From Bacteroides sp. MSB163 (GTDB lineage Bacteria > Bacteroidota > Bacteroidia > Bacteroidales > Bacteroidaceae): a stretch of DNA of 64,000 bases. Each line of letters begins with the position of its first letter. The first letter of the stretch is position 1. A program made the translations under genes and the position numbers. Positions 56,437 to 64,000 of this stretch are shown one piece after another. The notes under the pieces are model-generated. The model had not been told where the DNA came from. It ran no database searches and saw only the letters and a list, made by a program, of their open reading frames with translations. The stretch spans positions 3,836,001-3,900,000 of the forward strand of contig NZ_CP143867.1 in NCBI RefSeq assembly GCF_036416795.1, written 5' to 3'.

Positions 56437-57922
56437 TGCAGATATGCTGGCTGCTATTGTCCGAGCCTCGAATCATTATGCCATGCGTCCGGCACTGGTT
56501 CTTGACAACCAGACTTATACCTATCAGGAGTTGTTCGGATTGGCATGGAGCATTTGTGAAACACTGAGAAATCTCAAAGAAGACATTATTGGCATCACCG
56601 CAGAAAATCGTATGGAAACCTACGCATCCATTTTAGCTGTGCTACTTTCCGGAAAAACTTACGTCATGTTGCATCCTGATTATCCGGCAGAGCGCAACTG
56701 TCGTATAGCCCGGCAATCCGGCATTGGTCTGTTGCTTTACAGTGGAGAAAACGATAATATACTTCCACCTGAAATCAATGCAGGACGGGTATGTATCTCC
56801 TCTTATCGACATACTTTGCATTCCGGCATGGCGTTGTGTGAAGTTAATCCCGATGTGCCTGCTTACATTATCTTTACATCAGGAAGTACGGGCGAGCCCA
56901 AAGGTGTTCCTATATCCCGAAGGAACCTGAATGCTTTCTACAAGGCTTACTGTGCTTTAGGATGGGAGTTAGACGAAAACGACCGTATGCTTCAGATGTT
57001 CGAACTGACATTCGATGTTTCAGTCGTGTCGTTCCTTTATCCCCTCACCCTCGGGGCGTGTGTCTATGCCGTTCCGCAGAAAGGAATGAAATATCTGCAT
57101 GTACTGGATATCATGGAACGTCACCGTCTTACATTTGCGGCAATGGCACCTTCCGTACTTCGGTTATCACGTCCTTATTTCGGGGAAATTTGTTTTCCGG
57201 ACCTACGCTATCTCATAGTTACCGCCGAAGCCACTGACGTGAATCTGCTCGATGAATTTCGCACTTGCATCCCCAATGCCACAGTAATCAACCTCTACGG
57301 ACCAACCGAAGCCACTATCTACTGCACTTCTTATATCATCCCGGTTGAAGGAGCCAAACATTATAACGGTTTGGCGGCAATCGGGAAACCTTTTCCGGGT
57401 ATGGACTATATGATTGCATCCCCTTCGGGCAAGCAACTTCCCGCCGGAAAGACCGGTGAACTGTGGATTGCCGGACCGCAGCTAATGCGCGGATATTGGC
57501 GCGCTCCCGAAAAATCCGCTGGATGTTTTGTTACGACTCCCTTTGGAAAACTTTATTACCGTACCGGAGATCTCTGTCAGGCAGATGCTGACGGAGATAT
57601 CATTTATTGTGGCCGTAAAGACACACAAGTAAAGCTACAAGGCTTCAGAATCGAATTGGGTGAAATCGAATACCACGTTAAAGCGTTTTACAAGCATACC
57701 TGTAACGCTATGGTGTTGCCGGTTTATACTACTGACAGAGGTTGCGAACTGCATCTTGCCTTAGAGAAGGATGCAGAGGATACGGAAAGCCTCGAACGGT
57801 ATATGCAAAGCCATCTGCCTTCTTATATGTTGCCTCGGCGTATTCACTTCATCCCTTGTTTTCCACAAAATAATAGTAATAAAATTGACCGGAATCAACT
57901 ATTAAAGTACATCACTCAATAA
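56420..57922 (+). CDS. dltA: DltA-like amino-acid:carrier-protein ligase (AMP-binding)
   Basis: 500 residues, ANL adenylating family. The P-loop-like FTSGSTGEPKG lies at about 152-162, NLYGPTEATIYCT near 293-305, YRTGDL near 380 and GRKDTQVKLQGFRIELGEIE near 397-416. It would adenylate an amino or other small acid and load it onto the carrier protein encoded next. The dltA symbol rests on context (carrier, MBOAT, SGNH genes follow); the D-Ala specificity is not proven. Confidence 0.75.
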   Translation: MKKINDADMLAAIVRASNHYAMRPALVLDNQTYTYQELFGLAWSICETLRNLKEDIIGITAENRMETYASILAVLLSGKTYVMLHPDYPAERNCRIARQSGIGLLLYSGENDNILPPEINAGRVCISSYRHTLHSGMALCEVNPDVPAYIIFTSGSTGEPKGVPISRRNLNAFYKAYCALGWELDENDRMLQMFELTFDVSVVSFLYPLTLGACVYAVPQKGMKYLHVLDIMERHRLTFAAMAPSVLRLSRPYFGEICFPDLRYLIVTAEATDVNLLDEFRTCIPNATVINLYGPTEATIYCTSYIIPVEGAKHYNGLAAIGKPFPGMDYMIASPSGKQLPAGKTGELWIAGPQLMRGYWRAPEKSAGCFVTTPFGKLYYRTGDLCQADADGDIIYCGRKDTQVKLQGFRIELGEIEYHVKAFYKHTCNAMVLPVYTTDRGCELHLALEKDAEDTESLERYMQSHLPSYMLPRRIHFIPCFPQNNSNKIDRNQLLKYITQ

Positions 57923-57941
57923 ATAAGAAACAATCAAGTAT

Positions 57942-58184
57942 ATGGAAACAACAGAATTATTGGAAATACTGAACGGAATATTCAGAAAAGTGTTAAAGAG
58001 AGACGACATCACATTGACTGAAAGCACCACTGCCCATGATGTGGACGGATGGGATTCACTGACCAATATGGTACTTATCACCGAGATAGAAAATAAATTC
58101 GGCGTGCGTTTCTCGTTTCGCGAGATAGTGAAATTGAAAAATGTGGGCGATCTTTGCCGTACCATCATGAATAAAGCCAAATAG
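57942..58184 (+). CDS. dltC: DltC-like acyl/peptidyl carrier protein
   Basis: 80 residues. Phosphopantetheine site in GWDSLTNMVLI (Ser about 39), flanked by acidic helices typical of carrier proteins. Starts 20 bases after the dltA-like stop and is followed after 17 bases by the MBOAT gene. It accepts the activated group from the ligase. Confidence 0.85.
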   Translation: METTELLEILNGIFRKVLKRDDITLTESTTAHDVDGWDSLTNMVLITEIENKFGVRFSFREIVKLKNVGDLCRTIMNKAK

Positions 58185-58201
58185 GAATAGGAGGAAAAGT
58201 A

Positions 58202-59593
58202 ATGTCGTTCATCTCCCTTGAATTTATCCTGCTGTTCCTGCTCTGTTTCACATTATACCATTTTGTCAGTGATAAAGGACAAAAATTTGTTTTGCTTGCG
58301 TCAAGTGGAGTTTTCATCGGATATTTCAATCCCGTATTCCTTCTCACGGCACTGGCTGTAAGCCTTTTTACATACGGCGCAGCAGTACTTGTTGAGCAAG
58401 CCCGCGGGAAAAAAGGTTCTTGTTTGGTTTACTGGAGCAGCATATCCTGTCTTATCCTCTGCTGGATTGGTTTCAGGTATGCCAACCGGTTAACCGGAGA
58501 CTCAGGTTTTATTTTCCCGTTGGGAATGTCGTTCTATACATTTCAGGCCATCGGTTACTTGACGGAAGTCTATTGGGAGGAAGAAAAGGCGGAACGTTGT
58601 CCGATCGATTTCCTGCTTTACATGCTTCTGTTTATGAAGTTCCTGTCAGGTCCCATTGAACGGTCCGCCAATTTGCTCCCGCAAGTCCGAAGACTCTCTC
58701 CGGCATCATACTCCATGATGACTTACGGCTTGAGACTGATTGTGGTGGGATTGGTGAAAAAAATGGTACTTGCCGACCATATAGCACCTTATATTGACGG
58801 TGCGTTCAATTCAATGCATACCGCATCAGGCGTACAATTGTTTATGGCCTGCCTTCTCTATCCCATCGAACTTTATGCCGATTTCTCCGGCTACACGGAT
58901 ATGGCGATTGGGATAGGAATGCTGTTTGGATTGAAACTATCACCCAACTTTGCACATCCTTTTGCCGCCCAAACCACGGCTGAGTTCTGGCGTCGCTGGC
59001 ACATCTCCCTTTCCTCCTGGGTACGGGATTACCTTTTTCTTCCCCTGTCATCGTTCACACGCCGTTGGGGGCAATGGGGTGTGGTGGCAAGCCTCATGGT
59101 GACATTTATTGCTCTTGGCATATGGCATGGTGCAGGATGGACATTTGCCGTCTATGGACTTATACAGGGGCTTGTGATTGTATGGGAACTAAAGACTGAA
59201 AGAATACGGAATAGGGTAAGGAAACATATCGGCAAACGGCTGTTCGCCACGCTCTCAGTCATCCGCACCTACCTCATTTTTGCCATATCGCTGGTGTTTT
59301 TCAAAGCACAGTCCGTTTCAGACGCATTCTATTTCCTACGGAATATCTCTTTTCAGATCCATGTAAGCTGGAAAGAAATCAATATCGGTATGTCCGACCA
59401 CATCTGCATCGTGGCAGGTGCCGCATTATTGTTGATGCTACTTTATGATTTTTTTATGTCCAAAGGCGACTTGCATCTTCGTTTTGAAAAGCAGCCTGCC
59501 GTGCTTCGCTGGATAGTGTATTACTTAATTGTGTTTGCCGTGTTCGCTTATGGCAAGTTCGGCACGGAAAACTTCATATATCTGCAATTCTGA
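58202..59593 (+). CDS. dltB: DltB-like MBOAT acyltransferase
   Basis: 463 residues, about eleven membrane segments. The MBOAT signature ALGIWHGAGWTFAVYG is present, with the catalytic His at about 307, preceded by FWRRWHISLSSWVRDYLFLP. It probably moves the group from the carrier across the inner membrane. Overlaps the next gene by one base (TGATGG). Stop TGA. Confidence 0.85.
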   Translation: MSFISLEFILLFLLCFTLYHFVSDKGQKFVLLASSGVFIGYFNPVFLLTALAVSLFTYGAAVLVEQARGKKGSCLVYWSSISCLILCWIGFRYANRLTGDSGFIFPLGMSFYTFQAIGYLTEVYWEEEKAERCPIDFLLYMLLFMKFLSGPIERSANLLPQVRRLSPASYSMMTYGLRLIVVGLVKKMVLADHIAPYIDGAFNSMHTASGVQLFMACLLYPIELYADFSGYTDMAIGIGMLFGLKLSPNFAHPFAAQTTAEFWRRWHISLSSWVRDYLFLPLSSFTRRWGQWGVVASLMVTFIALGIWHGAGWTFAVYGLIQGLVIVWELKTERIRNRVRKHIGKRLFATLSVIRTYLIFAISLVFFKAQSVSDAFYFLRNISFQIHVSWKEINIGMSDHICIVAGAALLLMLLYDFFMSKGDLHLRFEKQPAVLRWIVYYLIVFAVFAYGKFGTENFIYLQF

Positions 59594-60633
59594 TGGAAAA
59601 TATACCGGAAACTGTTACTGGAGCAAACCTCTGCAAACGACCTGCTTTCCTGCGCCTTGTCCGAAAGTTGGTGCTATTCGCCATGCCGTTTTGGGCTTTG
59701 ATTGCTCTTTATGTTTACGATGATCCTTTCATGGTACTTCGCAAATATGACCTGTATGATTCAGATGTCATGCTCAACGAACAGCATGTAGGTTGGCAGA
59801 TATACTTGAATCATAATGACAGTGTACATTTCAATTCTTTTATCTTGGGCAATTCATGTACTATGGCATTCCGGTGTGGGGAATGGGAAAAATATCTTGA
59901 TTCCGGTGATCGCGCCATTCGTCTTTTCGGCAATGCAGAGGGTATGAAGGCGATAAGCCTTAAACTCCGTACCCTTGACCATAAATGTGCGGAAATAAAA
60001 AACGTACTGATGATTCTCGACCGGACCTCCCTTTCACGTTTTGATCTCTTGACGGGTTCCAGCCATATACTTCCAGCTGATATATCGGGACGTAATCCGT
60101 TTGCCGTACAGCTGGAGTTCATGCAGGCATTTGCAATGCCCGATTTCTTGTTTCCATATCTGAAATACCGCATAACAGGAAATGTAGAGCCGGACATGAA
60201 GCGAATGAATCCTTATGGAAGGATACGTGATTCGAAGAACAATGATGCGTTCAATCCTCGTGAGAAACAGATAGAACAGGAAGGTGAGGAATATTGGGAA
60301 AAACGTAAAAATGAGTTCCCCGAACGAGAAGGCACTGCAATTATAGCTGAACCTGCCATATTTCACAGGCAACGGATGGTATTGGATGAAATTATGGAAG
60401 TTCTACGTCAACATGGAACCTCGATATATGTCCTGATCAGTCCGGATTATAACCAGAAAAAACTACACCCGAATGATAGAGAAATCTTGCAAAGTATTTT
60501 CGGAAAAGAGAATGTGTATGATTTCAGCGGCATTAACGAATTTACAGAAGATTACCATCACTATTATGAGGCAGGACACTATCGTCCCTTGTTGGGCAGT
60601 AAACTGCTGGAAAGAATATATAAATGTCAATGA
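59593..60633 (+). CDS. DltD-like SGNH-fold transferase
   Basis: 346 residues. One N-terminal membrane segment (LVLFAMPFWALIALYVY), then a periplasmic domain with GNSCTMAFR (Ser about 86) and a C-terminal TEDYHHYYEAGHYRPLLG where the D-x-x-H of SGNH enzymes would lie. It fits the final transfer of the activated group to a periplasmic acceptor. The homology is weaker than for the other dlt-like genes. Confidence 0.65.
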   Translation: MENIPETVTGANLCKRPAFLRLVRKLVLFAMPFWALIALYVYDDPFMVLRKYDLYDSDVMLNEQHVGWQIYLNHNDSVHFNSFILGNSCTMAFRCGEWEKYLDSGDRAIRLFGNAEGMKAISLKLRTLDHKCAEIKNVLMILDRTSLSRFDLLTGSSHILPADISGRNPFAVQLEFMQAFAMPDFLFPYLKYRITGNVEPDMKRMNPYGRIRDSKNNDAFNPREKQIEQEGEEYWEKRKNEFPEREGTAIIAEPAIFHRQRMVLDEIMEVLRQHGTSIYVLISPDYNQKKLHPNDREILQSIFGKENVYDFSGINEFTEDYHHYYEAGHYRPLLGSKLLERIYKCQ

Positions 60634-60698
60634 TAGTCGGAATTTACGGGCTGCAAAATGTAGCCATTCATTCCAATAACATAAATATTTTGGTACAA

Positions 60699-62987
60699 AT
60701 GCATAGCAAGAAATCAAATGTTGGCATGGCGGCAAAGGCATTCCTGCTAACAGCTATAGGATTGGGATTACCTATAAGGATATGTGCACAGGGAGTAAGC
60801 GCGGAAAAGGCAGATACGATGGTTGTATTCCCGACACAGAACCTTGAGGAGGTTGTCATCGTACACCAGGCCCCGATAGTCAAACTAAAAAACGACAAGG
60901 TGACTTACCAGGTGAGTAATGATGTGGAGTCAAAGACACGCAGTGTATTGGACATACTGCGTAAGGTTCCTATGGTGACTGTGGACGGGCGAAACAATAT
61001 CATGGTGAACGGCTCCGCGCAGTTCAAGGTTTATGTGGACGGAAGATTGAGCACTGTCATCACTCGCAATCCAAAACAAACGTTGCGCAGTATGCCTGCC
61101 AGCCACGTGAAGAACATTGAAGTTATCACTAATCCAGGTGCCCGGTATGATGCAGAGGGAACCGGAGGTGTCCTTTGCATCACCACCAAGAAAGGTGGTG
61201 CCAAACAAGCATTTGCATTGGAGAAAGACGGGTATGACGGAGCTACAAGTGGCTCCGTGCACCTCCTGACAGGTATTCTGAGCAACGGAATTGACGCCAG
61301 CCTCTCCGGTCAACAAGGCAAATGGTCGTATGACGTAAATTTGAACGGAGAGTATATGTATTCAACGGGTACCATTGTCGAATCGGACGTAACCGGCAAC
61401 GGGACACGTCAATGGATGCGACAAAAGTCCTCATCGAAAACGCCATTCTCAATGGGCGAAGTAGGTGTGGGATACGATATTGATTCCGTCCAATCACTCC
61501 ATGTTTCCATGTCCACGACTTGGTTTGCCACAAAAGAGAAGAGCCGTCCCACCTATCTTTACTCAGGTGGAATATGGGGACAGGGGATGGCTTTTAGTGG
61601 TAGTCAGAAGATGAATATGAACGAGATTTCAGTAGATGGAGGCATCGATTACCAACGTCAGTGGGGTGACAAGGGCAGGCTGTTTGCGAGTTATCAGATA
61701 AGCCATGCTCCCAACCGGAATGATACAGAGAACAGATACGATGGCCTTGACACCTCCTTGCACCCCGAAATCACTTCCACCGTGAAGGACATCCGTACAG
61801 AAATTTGCGACCGCACCACCCAGCATAACCTGACCACGGACCTCACCATTCCACTTACCCGGCATCAACTGCTCAACGCCGGTGTGAAGTTCTCCTTCGA
61901 CCATGGAGAGAGCCGGGCTACCGAAATGCGCTTTTTGAATGGTAGCTTCGTGGAACAAAAGGCGGCTGCCATGCACTACCGACAGTATCAAAACATAGCC
62001 GCCCTGTATGCCGAATGGGAAGCTCAGTGGGGTTGGCTGGGCTTGAAGGAAGGGCTTCGCTATGAACATACCTGGCAGAAATCACGCTATTTAAAGGGTG
62101 AAGGGAGTAAATTCTCGCTTCACTATGGCGACCTCGTACCTTCCGTCACTCTTACTGCCAGAGCTAAGGAGAACAGCACTTTTGGCGTGAGCTACACCAT
62201 GCGCATACGTCGGCCGAGAATCAAAGAACTCGACCCATACGTCAATAAGTCCGATCCTACGCAGCTTTCCTATGGTAATCCCAACCTGAAAGCACAGCAC
62301 CTCAATAATCTGGCTATTGTACATACGTTGAAAGCAAACACATTAGCAATGCGAATCAGCCTCAATCATTCATGGAGTAACGATGGTATTGCCCGGTATT
62401 CTTCAATGAAGGACGGGCGTATAAATACCACCTTTGGCAATATAGCCAGAAATCGCAAGACATCGCTGAATGCTTACGCTTCATGGAACGCGACACGTTC
62501 AGCCCGCTTGATGCTTAATGGAGAAGTGGGCTACAATGACATGCGAAGCCGGGAGATTGATGCCTGCAACTATGGTTGGCATGGTAACCTGAATCTGGGG
62601 TGGCAACAGAATCTGCCTTGGCAGTTGAAGTGGAGTAGTAATATGGAATGGATGTCGCGTCGGTACTCTCTCCAAGGTTACGATTCGGGTATGATGATGA
62701 TAAGTGCAACACTCGCGCGCTCCTTCCTCAATGACAAACTGGATGTGGCTATCAGTGGCATGAGCGGTTTAGGTCATGGTGGCAAAATGTATTGGGAGTC
62801 GGTATCCAGCACCAGGGATTTCACGAACATATCACGCCTTATTGAACCCATGCAGGACATCACCATAGGCATCACTTACACGTTTGGTGGAAAAAGCAGG
62901 AAATATACGGAAGAAACCGTATCGGATTCATTTGAAATGGGGGACAGCCGCATCGTGAAACAGCAGATGAAGCGAAGAGGAAAATGA
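60699..62987 (+). CDS. Outer-membrane beta-barrel protein with plug domain
   Basis: 762 residues from the ATG at 60699 (MHSKKSNVGMAAKAFLLTAI, a signal peptide). An earlier in-frame ATG at 60624 overlaps the dltD-like gene. Plug region: SVLDILRKVPMVTVDGRNNI, NIEVITNPGARYDAEGTGG. The barrel follows and ends in a tail of charged residues. It lacks a clear CarboxypepD-like domain, so it belongs to the plug-containing barrel family seen in many Bacteroidales. It is part of the dlt-like operon by spacing. Confidence 0.75.
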   Translation: MHSKKSNVGMAAKAFLLTAIGLGLPIRICAQGVSAEKADTMVVFPTQNLEEVVIVHQAPIVKLKNDKVTYQVSNDVESKTRSVLDILRKVPMVTVDGRNNIMVNGSAQFKVYVDGRLSTVITRNPKQTLRSMPASHVKNIEVITNPGARYDAEGTGGVLCITTKKGGAKQAFALEKDGYDGATSGSVHLLTGILSNGIDASLSGQQGKWSYDVNLNGEYMYSTGTIVESDVTGNGTRQWMRQKSSSKTPFSMGEVGVGYDIDSVQSLHVSMSTTWFATKEKSRPTYLYSGGIWGQGMAFSGSQKMNMNEISVDGGIDYQRQWGDKGRLFASYQISHAPNRNDTENRYDGLDTSLHPEITSTVKDIRTEICDRTTQHNLTTDLTIPLTRHQLLNAGVKFSFDHGESRATEMRFLNGSFVEQKAAAMHYRQYQNIAALYAEWEAQWGWLGLKEGLRYEHTWQKSRYLKGEGSKFSLHYGDLVPSVTLTARAKENSTFGVSYTMRIRRPRIKELDPYVNKSDPTQLSYGNPNLKAQHLNNLAIVHTLKANTLAMRISLNHSWSNDGIARYSSMKDGRINTTFGNIARNRKTSLNAYASWNATRSARLMLNGEVGYNDMRSREIDACNYGWHGNLNLGWQQNLPWQLKWSSNMEWMSRRYSLQGYDSGMMMISATLARSFLNDKLDVAISGMSGLGHGGKMYWESVSSTRDFTNISRLIEPMQDITIGITYTFGGKSRKYTEETVSDSFEMGDSRIVKQQMKRRGK

Positions 62988-63147
62988 TGAAACGTATTCA
63001 GTGTGAACGCGACCATTTCAGATTGTTCTGAGAGCAGCCAAGGTTGAAGTAATCGGTAGTGATATATTTTATCTTATGAAACAAGATATTATCGCTCCCA
63101 GTGAAGTAAAAATAATTAGGAAGAATTCCACTAAACTGAATTAGCCA
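62988..63147. other. Gap between the barrel and LtaS-like genes
   Basis: 160 bases with no gene. A short AT-rich stretch precedes the next start, and no clear terminator is visible, so transcription may run on. Confidence 0.3.
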
Positions 63148-64000
63148 ATGACTGTTAACAAACAAGAAGGGAATGTTGCAGGCAGCAGAATACAGCCTGC
63201 CATTCCAATAGCGGGAGTATTTTTCAAATTCCTCCTGTTTAATGCAATATGGTGTTATTACACCACCTTTACACCTTTCTCATGTTGGGAGTCGTATGCC
63301 ACGGCTCTTGCAGCCACGCTTGTCTTGTCCGTTCCCTACATATTGACAAGACGTATAGCGGCAAGCATACTTGTCATGGTGGTTCTGGATATATGGATGG
63401 TAGCCAACTTGTTATATTATCGGAGCTATTTTTCCGCCATTCCCTTATCAAGTTACCTATTGGCAGGAAATCTGACCGATTTTCTACCGAGTGTGACAGC
63501 TTCATTCCGATGGTGCGACGGACTATTTCCTGCTTCAACTGCCGCTGTCGTGTTTTTTATGCTTTGGAGAAACCATCGGTCGAAAATCATATTTCCGTTT
63601 GGCAAACACGCTTATTTTACACTGCTCATATTTTTATGTGCACTGTTGGCTGTCAATCTTTCTATCCGAGGCGGTTTCCTTACAGTCTATAGGAACATGA
63701 AATCGTCTGCCCATCGACACGCAAGTGGTCCGCCGCTTTATACACTGTTCGGCACACTCTATTTTGACTATGCCGACGAACTACCTGAACTAACGGAAGA
63801 ACAGGAACATGAAATTCACAATTGGCTTTCGGAGAGACCTGCGCTTGTTCCTGTGCCGGACATTGCATCCAGGGACAACTGCATCTTTATTCTGGCCGAA
63901 TCACTGGAGAGCTGGGTACTGAATCTCACCGTTGAGAATCAGGAAATCACACCCTATCTCAATAAACTTCTCAAAGAACGGTCCACGCTGTATGCCCCCC
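63148..64000 (+). CDS. LtaS-like phosphoglycerol transferase / sulfatase-family membrane enzyme (partial)
   Basis: At least 284 codons, cut by the window end. The ATG at 63148 (MTVNKQEGNVAGSRIQP) starts a frame with about four or five membrane segments in the first 190 residues. A periplasmic domain follows, with CIFILAESLESWVLN, the metal-binding start of LtaS/sulfatase enzymes, and QEITPYLNKLLKERSTLYAP after it. LtaS-type enzymes polymerise or transfer phosphoglycerol. The placement directly after a dlt-like operon suggests that this enzyme makes the acceptor that the Dlt proteins decorate. Confidence 0.7.
   Translation, partial: MTVNKQEGNVAGSRIQPAIPIAGVFFKFLLFNAIWCYYTTFTPFSCWESYATALAATLVLSVPYILTRRIAASILVMVVLDIWMVANLLYYRSYFSAIPLSSYLLAGNLTDFLPSVTASFRWCDGLFPASTAAVVFFMLWRNHRSKIIFPFGKHAYFTLLIFLCALLAVNLSIRGGFLTVYRNMKSSAHRHASGPPLYTLFGTLYFDYADELPELTEEQEHEIHNWLSERPALVPVPDIASRDNCIFILAESLESWVLNLTVENQEITPYLNKLLKERSTLYAP

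Overview
The window looks like chromosome of a gut Bacteroidales bacterium (Bacteroides, Phocaeicola or Parabacteroides type). Evidence for this: TonB-dependent receptors, FecR/ECF sigma pairs, a DUF4249 lipoprotein, a TPR/LuxR-like regulator next to a receptor and a GH36 alpha-galactosidase, and a conjugation module of the CTnDOT type. Positions 1 to about 34.4 kb are part of an integrative conjugative element (ICE); its integrase end is not in the window. The remainder is chromosomal or other accessory DNA.

Layout: 0.1-7.3 kb, minus strand, holds a giant methylase/helicase, a DUF1896 gene and a DUF3945 gene. 7.8-11.2 kb is AT-rich defence cargo: a broken XRE regulator and a fused SIR2-PIWI (short prokaryotic Argonaute type) protein. 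11.3-15.1 kb, minus strand, holds the coupling protein, relaxase and MobA. 15.1-15.9 kb carries a hairpin cluster (oriT candidate) and an AGCTA repeat array. 15.9-28.1 kb, plus strand, is the transfer operon traA, B, C, a set of micro-ORFs, E, F, G, a DUF3876 gene, I, J, K, L, M, N, O, Q. 28.2-34.4 kb holds accessory genes (M48 protease, YpsA/SLOG-like protein, ParB, hypotheticals).

The main finding is in the tra/mob block. Eleven protein genes plus the micro-ORFs are interrupted by in-frame TGA codons, 19 in all. In every case the reading frame continues undamaged past the TGA, and the residue expected there is Trp, certainly in several families and plausibly in the others. I see no in-frame TAG, TAA or frameshift in these genes. 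All genes of the block end in TAA or TAG (one micro-ORF is ambiguous), while genes outside it often end in TGA. In 10 of the 11 genes the first TGA lies at codons 31-60, and in 8 it is the first Trp codon. Read normally, the whole conjugation machine is off; if UGA is decoded as Trp it is on. Four micro-ORFs upstream of traE each carry a Y-[FY]-D-[ST]-[GS]-UGA motif, three with the UGA in or at the edge of a hairpin loop, which could act as a readthrough-sensing leader. No suppressor tRNA was visible in the window. Sequence error, artificial alteration and mutational inactivation remain alternatives.

35.3-37.2 kb encodes a LytTR regulator and LytS-type kinase; 37.5-46.7 kb an ECF sigma/FecR/TonB-receptor operon with DUF4249, a small barrel and several unknown envelope proteins; 47.2-53.7 kb a DUF6377 regulator, a TonB-dependent receptor and a GH36 alpha-galactosidase; 54.4-55.8 kb small envelope proteins, one frameshifted. 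56.1-64 kb is a dltA-dltC-dltB-dltD-like operon followed by an outer-membrane barrel and a lipoteichoic-acid-synthase-like gene that runs off the window. This suggests acyl or aminoacyl decoration of a surface polymer, which is unexpected in a Gram-negative.
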